Source of the DNA: DAIRET01 sp036795455
GTDB taxonomy: Bacteria; Bacteroidota; Ignavibacteria; Ignavibacteriales; Ignavibacteriaceae
DNA length: 27,536 nucleotides
Reading direction: 5' to 3'
NCBI GenBank assembly: GCA_036795455.1
Contig: DAIRET010000017.1
Location: forward strand, 1 to 27,536
How positions within the stretch are numbered: the stretch's first letter is position 1; each line of letters opens with the position of its first letter. Of the stretch, positions 1-5,393 are shown piece by piece. Made by a program: the position numbers and the translations under genes. The notes beneath the pieces were generated by a model. That model worked only from the letters and a program-made list of their open reading frames with translations, was not told the origin of the DNA and searched no databases.

Positions 1-1692
1 CATATGCCAATCGTACATGGATTTTCATATATAGATTCACTAACAGCAGAATTGTATTATTTTAACGGTTCCGGGATGATACCGATTACGAATTATGAAA
101 TCCAAGTTATAAATGAAGAAAATTACAGTATTAAGATACCTTACAGTCGGTTATTATATGGTCAGGGTTATAATCAAATAGCTTACCGGTTCACAACAAA
201 AGATAAGGCGATTATTCCGCGGTATTTTACTTATCCGGATACCGGCTACGGTACTATTCAAATCACATTATCCGATAATCCCGATACCGTTTATTATCCT
301 TTACAAGTAGACAATGAATGGGTTTATGAAAAATTGAGAATAATGAATAACGGGGACTACATTCATGATTCCTATGTAAAGACCAAAATCTTAAAAGATA
401 CGCTGATTAACAATAAAACTTATAAGAAAATCAGCAGTTTTGACGGAAGCGTATATTACGAAAGGATGGATTCGTTTTTTGCAAATACTTATAGAGCAAT
501 GTTTATTGATAATGAGATAAAAGAAATACAGCTTGATTCTCTCTCTGCGCTTCTTAACGATGAATTTGTCTCATATAGAATATTCCCGGATACCAATGTC
601 AAAATGATTAGTTATTCCAACGACCCCAGTAATTATAGAAAAATCGGCTTGGTTGATGACCCTTTAACATATTGGGAATTAAGAAAGGATAGAGGTATAA
701 CTTATTTTAGAACATTCAAAGATACTACGGGAGGGTATAAAGGCTCAATTTACCAGATAGCGGCAGCAAGAATAAACGGGCAGGCAATTGGTGATACAAC
801 TTTATTAACAGGGTATTTTAACCCGGTAGCTGCATACAATCCTTTAAAAATAGGAAATCAGTGGGTTTATGAACTTTTTGAGGTTTTACCGGATAATTCG
901 AAAAGTAGTGCTGGATATTTTACTGTTAAAGTACTTGGGGATACAGTGCTTAATGATGGTTTATATTATTATAAAATAAGTATATCAAACGGAGATACGG
1001 TTTTTCAGAGAATTGATTCACTATCAGCGAATCTTTTTCAATATTGCCCGGATTCATCAAAATCAATTTTAATTGATGCTCTAAACGCATCAATTGGGAA
1101 CACAATTAATTCTTATAGACTTAAACCCTTCAATAAGGTAACCCATTATCAACAAGAATTAACATCCGATTTTGGCGTTGACAGTAAAGTAAAATACTAT
1201 AGAGCAAATGAAGATTATAACTGTTTTTATAGGTTAAAAGATAAGTTAGGGTTAATACTATATAGGGCAACTCCGGATGCTGCAACAGGTAGAATAGGAA
1301 GAACTGAGTTTTTAAAGGCAGCTTTTATAGACGGAATTGTTTATGGCGATTCAACATTACTTAACATAGAAGAAGAACCTGAATTGCCGGTTGATTTCGT
1401 CCTTTATCAAAACTATCCGAATCCATTTAACCCGGTAACAAAAATTAAGTTTGCAATTCCGACCTCACTCCAAACCCCTCTCCTTGCTAAGGAGAGGGGC
1501 AGGGGAGAGGTTGTTACTTTGAGAGTATATGATGTACTCGGCAGAGAAGTAACTACACTCGTGAACGAAATAAAAGCTCCGGGAAACTACGAGATTGAAT
1601 GGAATGCATCGGGTTTATCCTCGGGTGTTTATTATTATCAATTAAAAACCGGAGACTACATGGAAATAAAGAAGATGATTCTTTTGAGGTAA
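1..1692 (+). CDS. T9SS-secreted protein with two tandem repeats and a C-terminal sorting domain (5'-partial)
   Basis: The frame is open from the first base and the visible N-terminus (from the Met at position 4) has no signal peptide, so the gene very probably begins before the window. Two homologous modules are visible, about residues 97-270 and 278-455: each starts PL-x3-N-x-WVYE, then has a DT-x-x-N/D-x-x-Y-x-K-I strand and an R-I/M-DS motif. The last ~95 residues are a type A T9SS sorting domain (NYPNPFNP, later VYDVLGREV, ending KKMILLR), which in this family directs export through the type IX system and surface attachment or release. Inside the sorting domain, residues about 485-502 are an in-frame insert encoded by a GC-rich palindromic repeat. 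Function of the duplicated module is unknown to me; an extracellular or surface role is inferred from the sorting domain only. Confidence 0.85.
   Translation, partial: HMPIVHGFSYIDSLTAELYYFNGSGMIPITNYEIQVINEENYSIKIPYSRLLYGQGYNQIAYRFTTKDKAIIPRYFTYPDTGYGTIQITLSDNPDTVYYPLQVDNEWVYEKLRIMNNGDYIHDSYVKTKILKDTLINNKTYKKISSFDGSVYYERMDSFFANTYRAMFIDNEIKEIQLDSLSALLNDEFVSYRIFPDTNVKMISYSNDPSNYRKIGLVDDPLTYWELRKDRGITYFRTFKDTTGGYKGSIYQIAAARINGQAIGDTTLLTGYFNPVAAYNPLKIGNQWVYELFEVLPDNSKSSAGYFTVKVLGDTVLNDGLYYYKISISNGDTVFQRIDSLSANLFQYCPDSSKSILIDALNASIGNTINSYRLKPFNKVTHYQQELTSDFGVDSKVKYYRANEDYNCFYRLKDKLGLILYRATPDAATGRIGRTEFLKAAFIDGIVYGDSTLLNIEEEPELPVDFVLYQNYPNPFNPVTKIKFAIPTSLQTPLLAKERGRGEVVTLRVYDVLGREVTTLVNEIKAPGNYEIEWNASGLSSGVYYYQLKTGDYMEIKKMILLR
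1475..1510 (+). repeat. GC-rich palindromic repeat inserted in frame within a sorting domain
   Basis: A perfect 11-bp inverted repeat, CCCCTCTCCTT (1475-1485) and AAGGAGAGGGG (1489-1499), flanks a 3-nt loop GCT. It is followed by a second G-rich arm GGGGAGAGG (1502-1510) that could pair with the same left arm instead. The element is far more GC-rich than its surroundings and encodes TPLLAKERGRGEV. Compared with the other sorting domains in this window, which go straight from the PNPFNP strand to the next beta strand, about 17 residues are extra. From memory, similar palindromes coding for PLL-x-KERG-x-GE peptides recur in Bacteroidota and other genomes; I could not search for copies. Confidence 0.8.
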
Positions 1693-1807
1693 TGGGAACA
1701 GTGCTTTACTTTTGAATCGCTTTTCAAAATAGCCTCGGGGAATTATTCCTGGTAAAATTTGTGTATTAATTGGAACGCTTTTCAATACGGAATTGTTATA
1801 AAAAGCA

Positions 1808-1839
1808 ACTGCCGTGGAAGAGGGCAAGACCACGGCAGT
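1808..1839 (+). ncRNA. Candidate structured RNA hairpin
   Basis: ACTGCCGTGG (1808-1817) and CCACGGCAGT (1830-1839) form a perfect 10-bp stem closed by a 12-base purine-rich loop. No T-run follows, so it is not an ordinary intrinsic terminator. The strand is uncertain because the stem reads equally on both strands. I do not recognise a riboswitch or named RNA family in it. It may belong with the terminator-like stem at 1869-1894 in one short transcript. Confidence 0.4.
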
Positions 1840-1868
1840 ATGGTGTGTTTCTATAAGGAGGGGTGCTA

Positions 1869-1894
1869 TGCAGTGTTTTATCACTGCACTTTTT
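1869..1894 (+). terminator. Terminator-like hairpin, candidate
   Basis: TGCAGTG (1869-1875) pairs perfectly with CACTGCA (1882-1888) across a TTTTAT loop and is followed by C and five T residues. The stem is only 7 bp, so termination efficiency may be modest. It could end transcription from the T9SS gene upstream or from a short RNA starting within the intergenic region. Its left arm overlaps the ATG of a possible 22-codon frame at 1868, so a translational switch is an alternative reading. Confidence 0.45.
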
Positions 1895-2044
1895 GAAGTT
1901 GCAACTCTTATGCCATTTCTAAAACATCATTCTTAATCAAAATTATAAATAATTCGAAACCGATTTTTCATTCCGAGAAAAATTTTTCAGTTTTAAGAAA
2001 CAAAATTTATCCATAATTTTTCAATCAAAATTGAAAGAGTTTTA

Positions 2045-2992
2045 ATGTTTTTCCCAAATCAAGTTACAGAAGAAGTAAACATAGTTGAATCAATCTTTGA
2101 ATTGAAAAAGAAAATGAATGCGGTTCTATTAGCTCACTATTACCAGGAGCCGGAAGTACAGGATATTGCCGATTTTATTGGCGATAGTCTTGAACTTGCG
2201 AGAAGAGCTAAAAGTACGGACGCGGATGTAATAGTTTTTGCAGGTGTCCATTTTATGGCTGAAACAGCTAAAATCTTGAATCCGGCGAAGACTGTCCTTA
2301 TACCTGATCCAGAAGCGGGTTGTTCGCTTGCCGATAGTTGTCCCGCTCCGCTTTTCAAAAAATTCAGAGATGCTAACCCCGACCATATAGCAATTACATA
2401 CATAAACTGTACGGCTTCGGTAAAAGCATTAAGTGATATTATTTGCACATCCAGCAATGCCGAAAAAATTGTAAACCAAATACCGAAAGATCAACCGATA
2501 ATATTTGCACCCGACAGAAATCTCGGTAAGTTTTTAATCAACAAAACTGGCAGAGAAATGTTGTTGTGGGAAGGTACATGCATAGTTCATGAGGCTTTCA
2601 GCCGGGAGAAGATATTGAAGTTAAAACTCGAAAATCCTACTGCAAAAATAATTGCTCACCCGGAATGTGAAGATGCGGTATTAAATCACGCCGATTTTAT
2701 AGGCTCGACAAGTAAGTTGTTAAGTTTTGTTAAAGAGGATGAATCGAGTATTTATATAGTTGCAACAGAGCCGGGGATAATTCACCAGATGCAAAAATCG
2801 GTACAAGGGAAGATGTTTATTCCTGCTCCGCCTGAAAAATCATGTAACTGCAGCGAGTGTCCTTACATGAAGTTGAATACACTCGAAAAAATATATCTGT
2901 GTATGAAAAACAAGTCGCCCGAAATAATTCTTGACGAAGAGTTAAGGATAAAAGCACTCCGTCCTATCGAACGAATGCTGGAAATGAGTTAA
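2045..2992 (+). CDS. nadA: Quinolinate synthase NadA
   Basis: Condenses iminoaspartate with dihydroxyacetone phosphate to quinolinate in de novo NAD synthesis, using an oxygen-sensitive [4Fe-4S] cluster in the cytoplasm. At 315 residues it has family length. Signature segments are LAHYYQEPEVQDIADF (29-44), GDSLELAR (46-53), GVHFMAETAKIL (67-78), AGCSLADSC (91-99), WEGTCIVHE (175-183) and CNCSECPYM (267-275). Expected cluster ligands by family comparison are C93, C179 and one of the C-terminal cysteines, probably C272. The ATG at 2045 places 26 residues before the conserved NAVLLAHYY core, normal for NadA; its Shine-Dalgarno is weak (GAAAGAG). No nadB or nadC is adjacent. It converges on the minus-strand tRNA gene. 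Confidence 0.95.
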   Translation: MFFPNQVTEEVNIVESIFELKKKMNAVLLAHYYQEPEVQDIADFIGDSLELARRAKSTDADVIVFAGVHFMAETAKILNPAKTVLIPDPEAGCSLADSCPAPLFKKFRDANPDHIAITYINCTASVKALSDIICTSSNAEKIVNQIPKDQPIIFAPDRNLGKFLINKTGREMLLWEGTCIVHEAFSREKILKLKLENPTAKIIAHPECEDAVLNHADFIGSTSKLLSFVKEDESSIYIVATEPGIIHQMQKSVQGKMFIPAPPEKSCNCSECPYMKLNTLEKIYLCMKNKSPEIILDEELRIKALRPIERMLEMS

Positions 2993-3015
2993 AAAATGAA
3001 TTTACCGAACAGCCG

Positions 3016-3088
3016 AGCCACCTGACGGATTCGAACCGACGGCCTGCTCATTACGAATGAGCTGCTCTACCAGCTGAGCTAAGGTGGC
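3016..3088 (-). tRNA. trnT: tRNA-Thr (anticodon CGU)
   Basis: Read on the minus strand, a full cloverleaf is present: acceptor GCCACCT pairs with AGGTGGC, TA at positions 8-9, D arm GCTCAGCTGGTAGAGC, anticodon stem GCTCA/TGAGC with loop TTCGTAA, and T arm with GGTTCGAATCC. The anticodon CGT (complement of 3053-3055) reads the threonine codon ACG. It is 73 nt long with discriminator U, and CCA is not encoded (CGG follows). It lies about 70 bases downstream of the mS38-like gene on the same strand and could be cotranscribed with that group. Confidence 0.95.
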
Positions 3089-3158
3089 TTTCAATTGAGG
3101 TTAAGATTTCAAAAGAATCTTTAAATATCAATATAACAAACCGTACTGAACGGTAAGA

Positions 3159-3254
3159 CTATCTCAATTTCTTTTTATGTCTGTTCTTTCTTAGTCTTTT
3201 TTTCCTTTTATGGGTCGACATTTTATGTCTTTTGCGTTTTCTACCGCAGGGCAT
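3159..3254 (-). CDS. AURKAIP1/COX24 (mS38-like) basic mini-protein, 31 residues
   Basis: Minus-strand ATG at 3254 encodes MPCGRKRKRHKMSTHKRKKR followed by a lysine/arginine-rich tail, stopping at TAG (3159-3161). This matches the tiny Bacteroidota proteins annotated as AURKAIP1/COX24-domain proteins, whose relatives are mitochondrial ribosomal protein mS38 and mycobacterial bS22, which lie near the decoding region of the small subunit. A ribosomal role here is inference from that similarity. More than half of its residues are Lys or Arg, as expected for an rRNA-binding extension. Start choice is strongly supported: a perfect GGAGG (complement of 3259-3263) lies 4 bases before the ATG. It follows the TPR gene by 30 bases and precedes tRNA-Thr, a translation-flavoured context. 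Confidence 0.85.
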   Translation of the reverse strand: MPCGRKRKRHKMSTHKRKKRLRKNRHKKKLR

Positions 3255-3284
3255 TATACCTCCGTTTAATTATGTTGTTAAAAT

Positions 3285-4142
3285 TTAATGTGATTCTAAT
3301 AACTGTTTTGCTCTTTGAGCGTATTCCGTTGCCGGGTTAATTTCTATAGTTTTCCTGAACCATTCTTTTGCTGTTTCGGAATTTCCTTTTTTTAAATTTA
3401 CAACTCCTATATTCAGATGTCCGATTTGGTGTTTGGGATTAAAAACCAAAGCGCTTTTCATAATCGAATCTGCTCTATCAAGTTGATTCAATTCAAAATA
3501 ACAAACCCCCATATCTATTATTACATCTGCATCTTCAGGATGTTTAGCAATATACTTTTCGTAATTTGTAATTGCTTCTGTAAAGAACCCCGAATCCATT
3601 AGTAGATGTCCTAATTCCAAAACTGTTTTATAATCATCCGGGTTTGCATTCGCTTTCTCTCTAAGTTGATTTATCTTTTGAACATTATTCAAATCAACTC
3701 CCGAAGAAAAACTTTGATTCAACACTTCACCAGGTTGTTTTACCGAAGAATCAAAAACGCCGGCTGAATAGAGAATTATTAATCCAATTGCTAAAATTCC
3801 TGAAAAAAGCAAAATTATTTTCCCCGTTGAAAAAGTACCGGTATCCTCTGTATTGATTAAATCTTGTTTTTCCTTTTTCGAGCTTCTTTTTACATTATCC
3901 TTCTTTTTATTCTTCCGGCTTGTAAGTTCCGCTTTATCTATTCCTTTTAAGGAAAGTTTTGCACCGCACCCGGAACAAAATTGATTGCTTTTATCATTCG
4001 TCTCTCCACAAACGTTGCAGATCAGAAAAGAATCGATTTCCTCTTTCGAACTATTCACAATGTTGAGAACAACCCCGCAATGGGGACAAAATTTAAACCG
4101 GCTGTCAAGAGTACCGTTGCAATTTGAGCAGTGGAGACTCAT
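3285..4142 (-). CDS. Membrane protein with two zinc ribbons, one TM helix and TPR repeats
   Basis: 285 residues. The N-terminus carries two treble-clef/zinc-ribbon modules: C5-x2-C8 with C19-x2-C22, and C42-x2-C45 with C56-x2-C59. A highly charged Lys/Arg linker (about 75-95) leads to one hydrophobic segment (108-129, IILLFSGILAIGLIILYSAGVF). The C-terminal half (about 165-285) contains three TPR-like helical pairs with the usual A/G, Y and P positions (for example YEKYIAKHPEDADV and LGHLLMDSGFF). The positive-inside rule puts the zinc ribbons in the cytoplasm and the TPRs outside or in the periplasm. It starts 6 bases after the HU stop codon, so the two are very probably cotranscribed. The fold suggests a scaffold; I do not know its partner. 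Confidence 0.85.
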   Translation of the reverse strand: MSLHCSNCNGTLDSRFKFCPHCGVVLNIVNSSKEEIDSFLICNVCGETNDKSNQFCSGCGAKLSLKGIDKAELTSRKNKKKDNVKRSSKKEKQDLINTEDTGTFSTGKIILLFSGILAIGLIILYSAGVFDSSVKQPGEVLNQSFSSGVDLNNVQKINQLREKANANPDDYKTVLELGHLLMDSGFFTEAITNYEKYIAKHPEDADVIIDMGVCYFELNQLDRADSIMKSALVFNPKHQIGHLNIGVVNLKKGNSETAKEWFRKTIEINPATEYAQRAKQLLESH

Positions 4143-4148
4143 TAATTT

Positions 4149-4448
4149 CTACTGGTTTTTCTGGCTTTGCATCCCCGAATTAACAATACTTTTAAAGTCT
4201 TTAGAAAACTTAAAAGTTGGAACGTAGTGTTCGGGTACAAAAACCTTTTCACCGGTTTTCGGATTTCTTGCATTACGCGCAGCTTTCTTTTTTACTTTAA
4301 AGGTACCAAATCCTCTAATTTCAATTCCGCTCCCATTTTTTAGAGCTTCAATAACTGCATTAAAAAAACCCTCAATAACTGCTTCAGTTTCAAGTTTTGT
4401 TAAACCTGTTCCCTGAGCAACAAAATCAACTAAATCAGCTTTTGTCAT
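4149..4448 (-). CDS. HU/IHF-family DNA-binding protein
   Basis: 99 residues, normal HU length (about 90). It begins MTKADLVDFVAQGTGLTKLE, the helix-turn-helix dimerisation part, then has the signature GIEIRGFGTFKVKKKAARNARNPKTGE (about 50-76) covering the beta-arm that inserts into the DNA minor groove, including the R-N-P-K-T-G tip. Such proteins bend and compact DNA as dimers. The C-terminal extension after VNSG is slightly longer than in E. coli HU. GAGG lies 5 bases before the ATG on the minus strand. It heads the minus-strand group followed by the zinc-ribbon TPR gene. HU and IHF subunits cannot be told apart here. Confidence 0.93.
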   Translation of the reverse strand: MTKADLVDFVAQGTGLTKLETEAVIEGFFNAVIEALKNGSGIEIRGFGTFKVKKKAARNARNPKTGEKVFVPEHYVPTFKFSKDFKSIVNSGMQSQKNQ

Positions 4449-4569
4449 TTTCGCCTCATTTTTTTGGATACTCTAAATCCTTTGAAATTAAGAACATAAA
4501 AATATTAAAACTTACCGTGAAAAACAATTTTTACTTTTTGCAAACATCAACTTTATTTTTAGAAAAACA

Positions 4570-4577
4570 AACCGGTT
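4570..4577. promoter_or_regulatory. AACCGGTT palindrome, copy 1
   Basis: Perfect 8-bp palindrome in the context CAAACCGGTTAACTT. Copy 2 at 7161 has exactly the same 15-base context. It lies in the divergent promoter region of the HU gene (minus) and the 150-residue membrane protein (plus). Operator function is inference. Confidence 0.45.
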
Positions 4578-4702
4578 AACTTCAGTCGTAATAAGGAATA
4601 GCGTGTCTCAAAACGATACTTGAATCTCAAAAGAAAACGAAGATTAAAAAACAGACCGGGTAATTCGACATTATTAAGGGAATAGTTAGTTTTTGTATCA
4701 AG

Positions 4703-4733
4703 TTGACAACACGACTTCACATGGTCGTAAATT
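4703..4733 (+). promoter_or_regulatory. Candidate promoter with internal inverted repeat
   Basis: Consensus TTGACA at 4703-4708 and a -10-like TAAATT at 4728-4733, spaced 19 bases, which is longer than the usual 17. The spacer contains ACGAC (4711-4715) and GTCGT (4724-4728), a 5-bp inverted repeat over an 8-base gap that could bind a repressor. It would drive the gene at 4885 with a leader of roughly 145 bases. Confidence 0.4.
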
Positions 4734-4884
4734 CTTATAAAACAGACAATTAAGGGGATATGATATTATTTCATGGGCGCATTATTTTATTTATTAGTTA
4801 CATTTTACGAATCTAAACCCAGAACTAAATTTCTGGCATCATAGTTGAAACTTAAAAGCAGAATTCAAATAAAGGATTAGAAAA

Positions 4885-5337
4885 ATGGAACTTATACCAA
4901 TTATTAAATTAGCTTTGATGGTTTTTACAGGAGTTGTAACCGTGATTGTTACAGTCTCTTATATTATTTACAAATATAAAGGGACCAAATCAATGGCAAA
5001 ACCGGTATTGGCAACTGTTCCTGTAAGAATTGACAATAGAAGAGTAAACGAGAATATTTACAAGAATGAATCTGTTTCTGCATACAGCGAACAACAAAAC
5101 CTTATTCATTACAGGAACAACCAGAAAAGAAAACTTACTTTGAAGATGAAACCGAAGAAAGAACGCTTTGTGGTTGTTAACCCGGTTGTTAATGTTGAAG
5201 AAGAAGCAACTCCAAATCCGAGAATATTTTATCGTCCCCAGGTAAATGCAAAAATTCTTGATATTACTTCAAACGAAAATTTGTTCGACAGGTATTCGGC
5301 AAGTTCTGAAAGATTGAATAAGCTTTATGTAGGCTAA
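4885..5337 (+). CDS. Small single-pass membrane protein of unknown function
   Basis: 150 residues that I do not recognise. Residues about 5-30 (PIIKLALMVFTGVVTVIVTV and on) form one strong transmembrane helix; the following KYKGTKS makes an N-out, C-in orientation likely. The rest looks poorly ordered: a basic patch (HYRNNQKRKLTLKMKPKKER, about 75-94) is followed by a short beta-like VVVNPVV and a polar tail ending LNKLYVG. There is no cleavage site, catalytic motif or repeat. GGATTAG stands a few bases before the ATG. Its stop codon lies in the left arm of the terminator behind it. Gene arrangement is monocistronic. Confidence 0.75.
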   Translation: MELIPIIKLALMVFTGVVTVIVTVSYIIYKYKGTKSMAKPVLATVPVRIDNRRVNENIYKNESVSAYSEQQNLIHYRNNQKRKLTLKMKPKKERFVVVNPVVNVEEEATPNPRIFYRPQVNAKILDITSNENLFDRYSASSERLNKLYVG

Positions 5338-5366
5338 AAGGAAACGGTTGTAGCCCGTTTCCTTTT
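5336..5366. terminator. Bidirectional intrinsic terminator
   Basis: AAAAGGAAACGG (5336-5347) pairs perfectly over 12 bp with CCGTTTCCTTTT (5355-5366) across the loop TTGTAGC. Both arms end in A/T runs, so it can terminate the plus-strand gene ending at 5337 and the minus-strand amidohydrolase ending at 5394. Confidence 0.88.
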
Positions 5367-5393
5367 AATTTAATTGTGTTGATTACAGCCTCT

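Larger units (their letters stand above)
1693..2044. other. Intergenic region with hairpins upstream of nadA
   Basis: 352 bases with no convincing protein gene. It holds a 10-bp direct repeat CGCTTTTCAA (1718-1727 and 1776-1785), a perfect odd palindrome GGAATTATTCC (1739-1749), a 10-bp GC-rich stem (1808-1839), an isolated AAGGAGG (1856-1862) and a 7-bp stem followed by T residues (1869-1894). A 22-codon frame with ATG at 1868 and stop at 1936 sits 5 bases behind the AAGGAGG, but its peptide resembles nothing I know. The last 100 bases before nadA are very AT-rich and are the probable nadA promoter area, without a clear -35/-10 pair. Confidence 0.6.
4449..4884. other. Divergent intergenic region between HU and an unknown membrane protein
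   Basis: 436 bases of AT-rich DNA between divergent genes. It contains one AACCGGTT palindrome (4570-4577), a TTGACA box with an inverted repeat (4703-4733) and a short stem CCAGAA/TTCTGG (4819-4836). An 18-codon hydrophobic frame (ATG 4760, stop ending 4816) follows AAGGGG by only 2 bases; it might be a leader peptide but has no other support. I see no RNA gene or mobile element. Confidence 0.55.

Noticed and set aside
1642..1884. 80-codon minus-strand open frame over the nadA upstream region
   Set aside because: It overlaps the end of the T9SS gene and runs through the hairpins; its peptide has no recognisable features and no ribosome site.
2129..2457. Long minus-strand frames opposite nadA
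   Set aside because: They are antisense shadows of a clearly recognised NadA and show no protein-like character.
3089..3158. A second tRNA between tRNA-Thr and the mS38-like gene
   Set aside because: No cloverleaf arms can be formed; the stretch is AT-rich spacer.
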